Of a stretch of DNA of 64,000 bases, positions 1 to 13,800 are shown piece by piece (the first letter of the stretch is position 1; every line of letters starts with the position of its first letter). This DNA comes from Limnoperna fortunei (lineage: Eukaryota > Mollusca > Bivalvia > Mytilida > Modiolidae), in assembly GCA_944474755.1 (NCBI GenBank), contig OX104111.1:101919178-101983177 (forward strand), given 5' to 3'. Made by a program: the position numbers and the translations under genes. A model generated the notes under the pieces. The model saw only the letters and a program-made list of their open reading frames with translations. It made no database searches and was not told where the DNA came from.

Positions 1-1425
1 TATTTACAAAGGGGTTCCCCAAGGATCAATTCTAGGACCAGTACTATTTAACATCTTTATGAATGATATCTTTCACTTTGTGACAAAATCTGATTTATAC
101 AACTATGCAGATGACAATACACTCTCATATAGTGTAATGATTTTCAAGATGTAATTAATACTCTAGAGGTAGAAAGTAAAGATTTAATACAATGGTTTAA
201 TAATAATCACATGCAGGTTAACCCAGAAACATTCCAAGCCATAGCTGTAGGCAAAAAATCCCACTGTAAAAATATCGTATTTGATATAAATGGTAGTAAA
301 ATTAGTTGTGACAATGAAGTAAAACTTCTTGGTGTAACCTTTGATTTCAAACTAAATTTTGACACTCACATAGCAAATATATGTAAAAAAGCCTCCCAAC
401 AATTAAATGTCTTAAAAAGAATTGGACAACACCTCAACAAATTGGGTCGACTCACCATATACTATACTTTTATTCTGTCAAATTTTAATTATTGTCCCTT
501 AGTCTGGCATTTCTGTAGCGAAAAAAACACAAAAAAACTAGAAAAAATTCAGGAGAGGGCCTTAAGATTTATCTATAACGACGATAGTGGTACATACGAA
601 GACCTACTTATTAAATCTAAGATGCCATCATTACGTCTAAGAAGACTGCGTCTTTTAGCTATACAAGTTTTTAAAATAGTTAACAAACAATCCCCTGTAT
701 ACTTACATGATCTTATAACTATTAAACAGAGTTTTTATTCTTTTAGATATTCAAATATAGCAGCCAAACCAAACGTTAATACAACAAGGTATGGTCTACA
801 CTCAGTGCGGTATGGGGCTGCCAAACTATGGAATGAACTCCCAAATGATATGAGAGGAGATATAAGTTTAAATCAATTCAAGGGTTTAATTAGTAGGTGG
901 GAAGGGGTGGCTTGTAATTGTTCTTTTTGTTGTTAGATATAGTTTGGCATCCCTGACCTCACCGGTGTCTGAAATCTCTAGTGCTCCTTTCAGTGCTGCA
1001 TGTTGATATGCGTAGGCTTGCTTACATCTTTTATTTTCTAATATGTAAACATTTGTGCTTTTTGATGCTTGTGTATGCTTTTAATATATTTTAGTGCTGT
1101 TTCTGCTAATTTGCTTTTATGTATCCCATGTCTGCTCATTTTTATGTGCTTGCTTGTATCTTACCTGAGCTTTTTATGTTTTTATATGTCTGATGAAATC
1201 TCTTATGTCTGCATGCTTTTATGTACTGTATTTTGTCCTTAAATATGCTTTTACCTGTGATTTTATGTCTGCAATGTATTGTTTGCTTTGTTTGTTTGTA
1301 CTCATATGTCTTAATGTCGGTTTTAAAAGCTCATCAGAGCTTATGTTTTATGTATATATAAACTGTTATCGTTTGTCTTACCGACTATAAATAAAATTTA
1401 CTTGACTTGACTTGACTTGACTTGA
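1..1425 (+). mobile_element. Non-LTR retrotransposon (LINE), 5'-truncated by the window edge
   Basis: The window opens inside a reverse transcriptase. The frame beginning at base 2 reads the GVPQGSILGPVLF block and then YADD at 104-115, the catalytic motif of LINE reverse transcriptases. The downstream frame (211-936) carries the conserved LINE C-terminal region, including a VRYGAAKLWNELP-like block, and ends in a short Cys-rich tail. About 470 bp of T-rich 3' UTR follows, and the copy ends in a run of TTGAC repeats near 1397-1425, which looks like the short-repeat 3' tail of some LINE clades. The clade (CR1-like or Jockey-like) is inferred only. Confidence 0.85.
2..936 (+). pseudogene. Reverse transcriptase C-terminal part, frameshifted
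   Basis: This would copy LINE RNA into DNA at a nicked target. The first part of the frame stops at 152-154 soon after YADD. The protein resumes in another frame, where DVINTLEVESKDLIQWFNNN leads straight into the open frame whose first Met is at 211. A single-base loss around 135-140 would explain the switch. The methionine at 211 is therefore internal to the domain and not a true start. The stop at 934-936 follows a CNCSFCC tail, as in related LINEs. The copy looks inactive because it has the frameshift and because its 5' part is not visible here. Confidence 0.8.
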
Positions 1426-1741
1426 ATACGGAAGTTTCCGAGACTGTTCTGAATTTTACTCAATAAGGTCAATATTTAGATCGTCTTAAGTTGAACTTCA
1501 GAACGTGATTTTGTGTATATGTAAATAAACAATATTTTAAGGTAAGGCCGTTTGATTTACTATTTTCTTATAGTGTTTGCCTACGCCAATCTTGAAAATA
1601 GTAGTGTCCATATTTAAGATCTAAGCTATAAATACAAATACTCCCCTTCCTGTTATTTTGGAGGTCAACTCAAACTACGAAAAGCGATTGAAAATATTAA
1701 TCGAACAAACATTTGAAGAACGATCAAATAAGATATGTTCA
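1426..1741. other. Spacer between the LINE tail and a minisatellite
   Basis: AT-rich DNA without a recognisable gene. The open frame that runs into the next array from 1658 is probably fortuitous. Confidence 0.5.
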
Positions 1742-2056
1742 CATAATATTGTCACAGAGATAGCCGGTTATAAAAGTAGGGTCGGACATAATATTGTCAC
1801 AGAGATAGCCGGTTATAAAAGTAGGGTCGGACATAATATTGTCACAGAGATAGCCGGTTATAAAAGTAGGGTCGGACATAATATTGTCACAGAGATAGCC
1901 GGTTATAAAAGTAGGTTCGGACATAATATTGTCACAGAGATAACCGGTTATAAAAGTAGGGTCGGACATAATATTGTCACAGAGATAGCCGGTTATAAAA
2001 GTAGGGTCGGACATAATATTGTCACAGAGATAACCGGTTATAAAAGTAGGGTCGGA
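1742..2056. repeat. 45-bp minisatellite, 7 copies
   Basis: Seven near-identical 45-bp units, each beginning CATAATATTGTCACAGAGAT. The few differences are an AGCC/AACC change and one GTAGGG/GTAGGT change. Because 45 is a multiple of three and the unit lacks stops in one frame on each strand, both strands show repeat-encoded open frames (1658-2065 on + and 1739-2074 on -). There is no splice or homology support for either being a protein. Confidence 0.95.
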
Positions 2057-2227
2057 ACATTTTAAACGGGACAACTAAATATTACTTGTAAAGAAACGTT
2101 ACTCTCACGGTCACTTGTGCATGCATGTATCTTGGCTTGATTTTTTTTAATGAAATATGCAATCATAAAGCTGACTTTCTCTTTTGCATTTATTCTAGTT
2201 CAACAATATAAAGTGGGTGGGCTAGAT

Positions 2228-2261
2228 GGGGGGGGGGGGGTGGGGGGGGTGGGGGGGGGGG
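2228..2261. repeat. Poly-G tract with two T interruptions
   Basis: About 34 bases that are all G except two T. On the + strand it could form a G-quadruplex. Length here is likely to be unreliable in an assembly. Confidence 0.9.
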
Positions 2262-3539
2262 TTCCATTAAGAGGTTAACAATTTTACATTTTTCCAAAAA
2301 CAGATAACTGTGAATTTAAAATAATGATAACAGATAACAGCAAACGGTTTTTATTTTCATTATAATATAGTTAACAACAATTTCCATTTTTAAGAAAACA
2401 TAACAGCATATGGTTGAAAAACAGTTACCAGGGAAAGGCTTCCATTTGAACCCCCCACTAAAAATGCATTATTTCGAACGTAAATTAAAAAAATTGGCAC
2501 TTGGTGGCAGCCACTGATGAACCCAGTGGACACATTCATGGCCAATTGGGCAAGTCCGAGCCGTATGAACTCCGTTTATCTTGTGATAGACGAATGCATT
2601 GTGTATTTTGTATTGGGGGTTCAATTGGAAGTCTTATCGTTACCAGTTGGTTTATTAAAAAAATACAAGTAACATATCCTGTAAAAAAGACCAAAACACA
2701 TTAACAGAAAAGATTCCCCCAAAGATAATTCAAGAACAATTTGAACGTACAAATCTCCATCTTGCCTTTACCATTTTTTTTATAGGCCTTAGCCACTTTG
2801 TGCCATTAAAATTATTGTATTGTGTTTAAGCGGGTTTATTGTATTAATATAATTTAACTTTTCAATTGAATTCAATTGTGAAATTGTTTCTCGACTTGTA
2901 CAAAGGCTTACTGTCAACGTTATAGACATAGGATCACAAATAGAAATACGTTATGAATGAGCGGTTCATAATGAAATTCGTCTTGAGTTTAACAATTTCG
3001 GCTTACAAAATTTGATTATGTGGGGTGCCATATTCTACTCCAGAAAAATTTAGTACCATATACAGGCCTTATTGATCACAAACTTTGCAAGAACTGCAGC
3101 GGCCTTTTTGCAAACAAAGGGGAAATATTTCCGTATTTATAGATTATAGTCGTATCCGAACTTATGGTGCGCACGCTATTATTATATTTGAGGGTCGTAT
3201 TCTGACACTCGGGAATTAAATTATTTAATTTTGACATTTCAATAATGTTCAAAGTCTAAAGAACCAGTGTGCCAAATTTGAGTGTTATGTGATAACTATA
3301 TTTGAATATTAAAAAATGTTAATAATATTGAACGCAATTAAATATGTTCACATGTTTCCTTGTTCACATTCTGGGTAAAGTAAATGGTTTCCAGTGGGTC
3401 ATATGTAATGCCAGGCTTCTCAATGGTGCAGAAAATTTTACAAAAAAGAGTTGGCGAAATTGAATTTTAGCCGATACTCAAGACAAAACTTAACAAACAT
3501 AAAGATGTTCATTAATTCATATTGCTAATTATGTTTTAG
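2262..3539. other. Non-coding region upstream of TPMT
   Basis: No convincing gene. Around 2290-2780 there are short AACAG/TTAACAG-rich blocks that resemble parts of the repeat unit at 52290-52700, for example the shared run TTAACAGAAAAGAT, so this may be an old relative of it. The promoter and 5' UTR exon of the TPMT gene probably lie here or further upstream, but I cannot place them. The small frame at 2501-2704 matches nothing I know. Confidence 0.45.
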
Positions 3540-3540
3540 A

Positions 3541-3647
3541 ATGACGGAAATAAAGGATGAAGGTGGTTTTACAGTAATGGGTGTAGATGCCTGGCAAGAA
3601 AGATGGAAAAAAAGAAGTATTGGTTTCCATAATACAGATGTTCATCC
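3541..3647 (+). CDS. TPMT: TPMT coding exon 1
   Basis: Encodes residues 1-35 plus two bases of codon 36. It includes WQERWKKRSIGFH, matching the N-terminal W-x-x-x-W segment that covers SAM in this family. The donor is GTAAGT at 3648. Confidence 0.9.
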
Positions 3648-6600
3648 GTAAGTTTGACATTAAAAATATATTAATATTTTTATATGTTTAGGGGCTTTTT
3701 ATGTATTATGTTGATAATAGTTTTGTTTCTTTGTATGAATGACACTTTCAAGAAATGTTTCAGCAATATCATGGTTCATAGTTTTAATTAGGGGAGAAAG
3801 CAACATTATCATGTCAAAACTCCCTTATGGTCGGCACGAAAACTGGTAATCCTTGTCAGTTAAGGTTAGAGTTGAGCACAACGTGCACTCAGTAAGACCG
3901 GCAACTTTTGTGTCGACGGACACGTGGTCAATAGTAGATAAATTTTAATTATCTACCTAAGGCTAACGAAGCCTGATACTGATACACGGTCATTTCCTAA
4001 TCCCCTTGTATTGTTCTAGCCAGTTTTCTTTTGACCGAAGATTGTTTTTTACAAGTACTCCGACTTCCTACCCCATAAAAAATGAGAAGCCAGTCTAGAA
4101 TTGCATAACCCCTTAAAGTCGAGAAGGCATATTGAGAAATAATTCTAGCTCTCTGAACGTACAAGAACCCTTGATACCATATTAAATGTTTAATGGTTTT
4201 CGTCCTGAAAACAGCCTAAATTTGAACGTTAACCTATTAAGGCCACTTCGTGGTTATTTACTGTAGTTTCCCTTTATAAGTTTATGCTTTCAACTCATCT
4301 GTAATGCCTATTTTTGTTTTACTTAAATAGAATGCTAAAGAAACACGCGGATGCGATGATCAACAATAGGAAGAACATACGCATATTCTTTCCAATGTGT
4401 GGAAAATCAATAGACATGAAGTGGTAAAATATATTTAGAAATATTCTCTTGGTAATACCAGGTATTGTTCTCACTGTCTCCCATACACTGTATTGTTCTC
4501 ACTGTCTCCCATACACTGTATTGTTCTCACTGTCTCCCATACCCTGTTTTGTTCTCACTGTCTCCCATACACTGTATTGTTCTCACTGTCTCCCATACAC
4601 TGTATTGTTCTCACTGTCTCCCATACACTGTATTGTTCTCACTGTCTCCCATACACTGTATTGTTCTCACTGTCTCCCATACACTGTTTTGTTCTCACTG
4701 TCTCCCATACACTGTTTTGTTCTCACTGTCTCCCATACACTGTTTTGTTCTCACTGTCTCCCATACACCGATTTGTTCTCACTGTCTCCCATACACTGAT
4801 TTGTTCTCACTGTCTCCCATACACTGTTTTGTTCTCACTGTCTCCCATACACTGTTTTGTTCTCACTGTCTCCCATACACTGTTTTGTTCTCACTGTCTC
4901 CCATACACTGTTTTGTTCTCACTGTCTCCCATACACTGTTTTGTTCTCACTGTCTCCCATACACTGTATTGTTCTCACTGTCTCCCATACACTGTATTGT
5001 TCTCACTGTCTCCCATACACTGTATTGTTCTCACTGTCTCCCATACACTGTATTGTTCTCACTGTCTCCCATACACTGTATTGTTCTCACTGTCTCCCAT
5101 ACACTGTTTTGTTCTCACTGTCTCCCATACACTGTTTTGTTCTCACTGTCTCCCATACACCGATTTGTTCTCACTGTCTCCCATACACCGATTTGTTCTC
5201 ACTGTCTCCCATACACTGTTTTGTTCTCACTGTCTCCCATACACTGTTTTGTTCTCACTGTCTCCCATACACTGTTTTGTTCTCACTGTCTCCCATACAC
5301 TGTTTTGTTCTAACTGTCTCCCATACACCGATTTGTTCTCACTGTCTCCCATACACTGTTTTGTTCTCACTGTCTCCCATACACTGTTTTGTTCTCACTG
5401 TCTCCCATACACCGATTTGTTCTCACTGTCTCCCATACACTGTTTTGTTCTCTGTCTCCCATACACTGTTTTGTTCTCACTGTCTCCCATACACTGTTTT
5501 GTTCTCACTGTCTCCCATACACCGATTTGTTCTCACTGTCTCCCATACACTGTTTTGTTCTCTGTCTCCCATACACTGTTTTGTTCTCACTGTCTCCCAT
5601 ACACTGTTTTGTTCTCACTGTCTCCCATACACTGTTTTGTTCTCACTGTCTCCCATACACTGTTTTGTTCTCACTGTCTCCCATACCCTGTTTTGTTCTC
5701 ACTGTCTCCCATACACTGTTTTGTTCTCACTGTCTCCCATACACTGTTTTGTTCTCACTGTCTCCCATACACTGTTTTGTTCTCACTGTCTCCCATACAC
5801 TGTTTTGCTCTCACTGTCTCCCATACACTGTTTTGCTCTCACTGTCTCCCATACACTGTTTTGTTCTCACTGTCTCCCATACACTGTTTTGTTCTCACTG
5901 TCTCCCATACACTGTTTTGTTCTCACTGTCTCCCATACACTGTTTTGTTCTCACTGTCTCCCATACACTGTTTTGTTCTCACTGTCTCCCATACACTGTT
6001 TTGTTCTCACTGTCTCCCATACACCGATTTGTTCTCACTGTCTCCCATACACCGATTTGTTCTCACTGTCTCCCATACACCGTTTTGTTCTCACTGTCTC
6101 CCATACACTGTTTTGTTCTCACTGTCTCCCATACACCGTTTTGTTCTCACTGTCTCCCATACACCGTTTTGTTCTCACTGTCTCCCATACACCGTTTTGT
6201 TCTCACTGTCTCCCATACACCGTTTTGTTCTCACTGTCTCCCATACACTGTTTTGTTCTCACTGTCTCCCATACACTGTTTTGTTCTCACTGTCTCCCAT
6301 ACACTGTTTTGTTCTCACTGTCTCCCATACACTGTTTTGTTCTCACTGTCTCCCATACACTGTTTTGTTCTCACTGTCGCCCATACACTGTTTTGTTCTC
6401 ACTGTCTCCAATACACTGTTTTGTTCTCACTGTCTCCCATACCATGTTTTGTTCTCACTGTCTCCCATACACTATTTTGTTCTCACTGTCTCCCATACAC
6501 TGTTTTGTTCTCACTGTCTCCCATACACTGTTTTGTTCTCACTGTCTCCCATACACTGTTTTGTTCTCACTGTCTCCAATACACTGTTTTGTTCTCACTG

Positions 6601-9600
6601 TCTCCCATACACTGTTTTGTTCTCACTGTCTCCCATACACTGTTTTGTTCTCACTGTCTCCCATACACTGTTTTGTTCTCACTGTCTCCCATACACTGTT
6701 TTGTTCTCACTGTCTCCCATACACCGTTTTGTTCTCACTGTCTCCCATACAACGATTTGTTCTCACTGTCTCCCATACACCGATTTGTTCTCACTGTCTC
6801 CCATACACCGTTTTGTTCTCACTGTCTCCCACACACCGTTTTGTTCTCACTGTCTCCCACACACTGTTTTGTTCTCACTGTCTCCCATACACTGTTTTGT
6901 TCTCACTGTCTCCCATACACTTTTTTGTTCTCACTGTCTCCATACACTGTTTTGTTCTCACTGTCTCCCATACACTGTTTTGTTCTCACTGTCTCCCATA
7001 CACTGTTTTGTTCTCACTGTCTCCCATACACTGTTTTGTTCTCACTGTCTCCCATACACTGTTTTGTTCTCACTGTCTCCAATACACTGTTTTGTTCTCA
7101 CTGTCTCCCATACACTGTTTTGTTCTCACTGTCTCCCATACACTGTTTTGTTCTCACTGTCTCCCATACACTGTTTTGTTCTCACTGTCTCCCATACACT
7201 GTTTTGTTCTCACTGTCTCCCATACACTGTTTTGTTCTCACTGTCTCCCATACACTGTTTTGTTCTCACTGTCTCCCATACACTGTTTTGTTCTCACTGT
7301 CTCCCATACACTGTTTTGTTCTCACTGTCTCCCATACACTGTTTAGTTCTCACTGTCTCCCATACACTGTTTTGTTCTCACTCTCTCCCATACACTGTTT
7401 TGTTCTCACTGTCTCCCATACACTGTTTTGTTCTCACTGTCTCCCATACACTGTTTTGTTCTCACTGTCTCCCATACACTGTTTTGTTCTCACTGTCTCC
7501 CATACACTGTTTTGTTCTCACTGTCTCCCATACACTGTTTGTTCTCACTCTCTCCCATACACTGTTTTGTTCTCACTGTCTCCCATACCCTGTTTTGTTC
7601 TCGCTGTCTCCCATACACTGATTTGTTCTCACTGTCTCCCATACACTGTTTTGTTCTCACTGTCTCCCATACACTGTTTTGTGCTATAACTTACTTCGGA
7701 ACACTTGTTTTAGCGTTATTGTTCTAAACACATGTTTCTTGCATGAATTTGTATGAATATGGATAGATAAGTTTACCTAATAAGATACATATACATGTAA
7801 TATGCCATAATTTATTACTAAGCAGATGTTAAAATAACAATACAGTGGTACTAGATTTAAATGGGTATCGCTTGATCACAGTTGGTGCTTAAACAGAATT
7901 CCAGTCCACATCGAATACAATATTTTTATGAGGCCGTGACCTATCTGCACTGAATGTTTTCACCTGTGCTTTGTTGCACATTGGCCTTACTAAACATTGA
8001 AATTTACAAAGAAGCTTTACGATACCAATATATACACCTCGTCATAAGTTCAGCAACACCTACAATTTTTTTTTATAATTTCAAAAATTTGAATGAATAT
8101 TAACTTTGTGTTATTTATGTACTAAAGCCATCATTCGAGCACGGGGGAAGTTACTTTAATTAACTCCTCAGGTAAATCTTTAAATAGCAAAACCATTTTG
8201 TTCTACGGTAGTCGAACACGCCTAAAAGCTTTGTTTTCCTGGTCTTTTTCGACTTCATCTTTACATTTTTACCTTGCCTTGACGGAAATTAAGTGATGCT
8301 GAGAAGTGGCAGATCGTTGAAATGCGTAATAGTGGACAGATTTTGCGTCAGATAGCACAAAAGTGGCATCGAGATGATGGAACTATCCAGGAACGTCCTA
8401 GGTCCTAGGTCAGGTCGACCACCAAAAACATCTGAAAGGGAGGATAGAGCACTCGTTCGTGTAGCCAAACGCCAACCGTTTGCCATTGTAAGATATCTTC
8501 GTGACGATTGGTATGTTGCAACCAATGTCGCCGTTCGAACAGTTAACAGTTGCATAAACAATGCAAGGTTGAGAGCTCGTCGTCCCTTGAAACGTCCACT
8601 GTTGACAAATGAGACATTCCCAAGCACGTTTAGAGTGTGCACGATGTCATTGCAATTGGAATATTCGAAGCTGGCGACGAGTACACTGTACTGACGAAAG
8701 CAGATTCCGTCGTCGTCATATTGATGGGCGCATGCGGGTTTGGAGACAAGGAGGCACTGTTTACAACCAGAACAAGATCCTAGGCACTACAGCGTTGGGC
8801 GGTGGTGGTTTTAAAGTGTGGGGAGGCTTTTCATACGACTGTATACTGAATCTGTATGTGGTTGATGGGACAATGACAGGGCAGAAATATCGAAATGACG
8901 TCATTAACGCTATTATTGTGCCACTTTTTGACAATCATGCACTTGGTAACAGATCTATCTTTATGAATGACAACGCAAGTTCTCACCGAGCTGCAGTTGT
9001 ACGTGATGTTATCGAAATGGAAGCTATTGAGCATCTTCCATGGCCAAGAACTACGTGTTGCCATTAAAAATTAATGGCAGAATTTACCACATGCTACTAT
9101 TTGTCGTTTAGTCAACAGCGTGAGGAGTAGAGTTAACGAACTGTACCGGAAGCGTGGTGGTTACAAGACTTACTGAGTATTTTTGCGTTTAACACATTTC
9201 AAAGTAACTTTTCTTTTCCAAAACGTTGACCTGTGATGATGTGTTTACTTTAAGTTCATGAAATTGAAGTATTCAATCAAACTTATTTTTTGATTAATGA
9301 AAGTTAATTTGCACTGTTTTTTGATATCTTTGCTTTGAACATTTTTTTTATCAAACAATAAGTAAAGCGACATGTTGTTTGTATGTTTCATTTGTCTTTA
9401 ATGTTCAATAAATTGTCTTTCCTTTAAAAGATATTAAAATATATAAAATCTTAAATGAATCCCTGGAAAATAATAGGGTGTTGCTTAACTTATGGCGGGG
9501 TGTATATATGATTATCAAATATTGGCATTTTTCTTCACATTAGCACATTTTATGCAGCACTCTACTCTGACACTAGCTTTTAACTTCTCCTGAATTTTAG

Positions 9601-10835
9601 TTTTCCTGATCTGAGTACAAATTATATGAACAGGTTAGGTGACCAAGGACACACTATCATCGGCGTTGAATGTGCAGAAATGGCATTACAAGAATTCTTC
9701 GAAGAAAATGGCTTAGAATACACAACAGAACCCGTGGAAGAAATTAACGGGAAAGTCCTCAAAGTAGGATTATGTTTCATTTAGTGAGAACTACAACTTT
9801 ATTTTTGAAAAAAAACACAATCTATTTGATTGTAAAACATAATTTTATTCTTGTATTTAAAATAGAGAATCTGTGGATTTTTAGTTGGAATATACGAGTT
9901 GAAGATAAGCTTATGTATTTGAAATCGTGCAATACTGAATACATAAAGTTGAAATTAGAGATGTTTGCCAAACCACATATTTAGTTTTCAATCAGTTAAC
10001 ATTAACCATTGTTACACTTTGGTGTCTTGATATTTTGATAGTTGCTCAATTATATAAACTATTGGTAAAGTAGTTACAACAAAACTATTTGCATTTTTCA
10101 TCCTGCTCTTATTATAATTAATTATGATCGGAATGGAAAGTAATGATGTTTTTACATGGTATCTATTATGGACCAATACAAGATCGTGGGGATATTACTA
10201 ATAACCAACAAAAGTAAAACATAATGCAAAATTAGATATGGGAAAATGTTTATTGATTATTTTCTGCAAAGTCGGTTAGTGTCAAATATGGGGTAATTTC
10301 GGTTTATCGATTTTTGTCTTTTCATTTACGCCTGTATATCATCGTTATCCACTATCGATTTCATTACATTCTTCACCATCACCGGTCTGTGGCTTCACTA
10401 ACGCCGAAAGCAGCGAATCCGAATTATCAGTTGGAAGCCGACAGCCAACTTTAACAAGAGGAAATAAAGATATATATATATATATACGTAAAATGTTGAT
10501 GTGAAATCTCCACAAGTCACATAATATATGAAAATAAAGTTGAAAAATCCACTAAAGTATCTATTTATTACACTTTTGGCATAAAATAAACCATATAAAT
10601 AAATCCATCAATTAATTAATCACAGTTCTCTCCGACCGGTTTCATCTCTCTGAGATATTCATGGCTGAACTCTAAAATAATGAATGTCAAAATAATGAGT
10701 TCAGCCATGAATATCTCAGAGAGATGAAACCGGTCGGAGAGAACTGTGATTAATTAATTGATGGATTTATTTATATTGTTTATTTTATGCCAAAAGTGTA
10801 ATAAATAGATACTTTAGTGGATTTTTCAACTTTAT

Positions 10836-10881
<46 letters not shown>

Positions 10882-13800
10882 AATAAACATCGTATCTGCG
10901 TATCCTATCAACATTATGTCAAAATAATGAGTTGGCCAAGAAACATAACTCTGATTTGTCAAAAATATATATTTGATTTTGAGCATCGAACGAAAAAGTA
11001 ATTAAACGAAGATTTCAATGTGAATGAACACCATAAATGGTACAGTGAGGAACGTAACTAAATCAACAGTGAGTTACTGATGATCTGCCTTTCTTACGCA
11101 ACAGTTGTTTAACTTCATGAACACTTCATACCATCCACTTTGGAGGGTTGTGCCGTTTTTAAGGTTGTTGTGTGTGGTGAAGGTGTGTTGCTTGTTACGT
11201 TTTTTTCCAGATATACATGGCTTTGTAACTAATTTGTACTTGGATTTTGATCTTTAGATTACACCTACGTATCATCGGTTTTGTAATTATATATTTGTAT
11301 GCAGTAGCAGTGTAATTTCAACCACGCCCATGGTTTACACGTTTTTGTTTTTACAGAGCCAAGACGGCAGATATATTTTGTATTGTTGTGACATCTACAT
11401 GTTTACCAAGTAAGTTTTGTGTTATTTGCAGATATTGATTCTTTGTATTGCTCCAAAATTTCAATATCTTAATAATAGCTACTTTAATAGAAAGCAATAA
11501 ATAGACACAATTTCTTCTCGTGTGTTATATTGTCAGATTCCAATTAATAAGAACTAATAATTTGCTGCTAATTGAGAAACATTAAATATATATATATATA
11601 ATTTCCAGAAATTGCTTCTTCTCCTATGTTTAATAAGTTTCTTTTAAACTTGGTTCCGTTTTTTATTTAATATTGTTAATGGCTCTCTAACCTCGCAAAA
11701 TTTTCACTATTAGTAGCACGACAGGTTTGACTAGTGATGCATGATATTATGACCCTTCCGGAGCACCTCTTATTTCACCTTTGTTCAGAGGTTTTTCTTT
11801 TTGCTTATTTGTTTTGATGTTCATGAGTTTTCTGTTAGCGATCTTTTTGATTTCACACTTTATACAGTAGTTCGATTGTTGTAATTACGACGCGGTATCT
11901 TCTGATTTACTTTGTTTGTTGAAATGGTTTTAAGTGCCATATTAGGCAATTTTTTGGTTATATCGTGAAGTTTTTATTGGGGAGTGTCAGATAGAACGAA
12001 TAATCGTACCCTCGCTTTTTTGGCGTTAATCCGACAAATCACAAATAACTACGAATTATAAAGGCAGAAAAATTCGGCCTAGAAATCGGAGTTCAGTCCT
12101 TGTCAATTAAGATTGGATTCGAGCACACCCTTCCCGAACCCGCGACCTCAGTGTTAACAGGCACGTGATTAATAATAGATAACCATAATTACCATTTATA
12201 CCTACTTTGAAACATCATGTCATTACCTGAACTTACTGGCTAGAAATTTCGAAAATTATTGAAATTCTAAGGCTTTTCTATTTTCAAGCTGTAGATTTGG
12301 TATAACGTTTTGGAATTTTGGTGATAAAAGCTCTACAGCATCTTAATCATTTGGATTTTAACTGTTGGTTTGAGCGCCACTAATGAGTTTTAATTAGACG
12401 AAAAGCGCGTCTAGCGTAGTAAATTCTATTAATCTTGGTATCTTTGATGACATTTTATCACGAATGTTAAATATTGTTTACATTATGAAATATATACAAC
12501 AAACTAAAATCTTATTTCTTTGACACAGAGAACTTGAAGGACAGTTCAGTGGAATATGGGATCGTGGAGCTTTTGTGGCTATTAATCGACACGATCGGTC
12601 AAAGTAAGTATTTTCTTTTGACTTAATGCTATTAGCATATAACATGCTGAAATTATATCGTCTTCAGTTTTTAAATTATTGATTAGTTAACATATATGTC
12701 TAATTCATTGTGGGGCCTCGGTGGCCGAGTGGTCAAGGTTGTTCGTCTACTATTGATCACGTGGTCTGTCAAAAATAAGATTGCGGGTTCGATTCTCACT
12801 GCAGGCAGGGTGTACTCGACTCCAATCTTAATTGTCAAGGATAGCCAGTTTTCCTATCGCAGGTCGGGGGTTTTCTCCGGGTACTCCGGCTTCCTCCCCC
12901 AATAAAAACTGGACGCCATGATATAGCTGAAAAATTGCTGAAAGTGGCGTTAAAGCACCATACAAACAAAAGAAACTAATTCATTGTACATTACTGTAAA
13001 ATTGGATGTCCATCTGTTTTCTGGCATAACAATATTTAGATGTCTTTCTTAGAATATATGTTTAGAAAGTAGGTTCTGTACAGCTTCAGATCTGACCATT
13101 ACTGTTAGACCCAAATTATAGCTGGAGTTGACAATCGGTCTTAACTTATTCCATTCTAAAAGCTATTAAGTAGTGTCCTTTTAAAACAGTTTATTGTACT
13201 GAGAAGAAAGGCATTATGATACGTTATATCAGCACTATTTTATGTATTGTATATGTAATTACATGTGTTTCTGTGTAATATGTATTTGGTTAAATATTTT
13301 CGGGAAATAATACAGGGGATTACCGTTTCCTGAAAAAGACTTGTTTTAATTGATATGCATTCTTTTTGACGTGCCTAAAAGCTCCGAGTCCATACCTCTG
13401 GTAAAACTGATATATACTAATAATCTGTCATAAACTACCAACACTCATTATTGCGACGTCATAGGAAAATTACAGGTTACATTTTTGCTGAAAGTAATAA
13501 AACATATTCTGTTAGAAACAAAATAATTCATTGGAGCACAAATATATGCTGATTTTATCACTGCCATCCTCCCACACTATAAACTATATGTCTATATATA
13601 GGTAAACAATTGCGGAAAGCGTCGTCAAAATCCATTCAGGCAAGCAAACAAAAACCAAAACCCATTCGAAGTTATCAACTAAAACAACAAATGGTTCTTG
13701 TCTTTCTGAAGACGAATAGTACATCGAAAAACATAAAAAGAGTATGACATAATCGTTTTTATCTTTATGTTTCAAAGGTACTCTACGATGATGAAGACAC

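Larger units (their letters stand above)
7745..10190 (+). repeat. TPMT exon-3 region, source copy of a local duplication
   Basis: With the Tc1 insertion at 8033-9503 removed, this stretch aligns by eye with 20510-24060. Shared landmarks are a GATAGATA block, AAAGCTTTA before the Tc1 site, GATTATCAAAT after it, exon 3 itself, TATTTGATTGTAAAA and TATAATTAATTA. This copy holds the functional exon 3. Confidence 0.8.

Noticed and set aside
4462..7682. CRISPR-like array
   Set aside because: Units are contiguous with no unique spacers, and the DNA is eukaryotic.
4449..7727. Several very long + strand frames as a giant repetitive protein gene
   Set aside because: All are frame-shifted readings of the same 28-bp non-coding repeat inside a TPMT intron. 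They have no conserved start, no splice support and no sequence outside the array.
9772..9984. 70-codon frame after TPMT exon 3
   Set aside because: It lies in the intron after a good GTAGGA donor, and its paralogous stretch near 21070-21200 does not keep the frame.
12696..12905. A functional tRNA gene or a 69-codon protein at the SINE head
   Set aside because: The A and B boxes belong to a SINE with a body, tail and target duplication. The tRNA part cannot be folded into a full cloverleaf with an intact acceptor stem as far as I can see.
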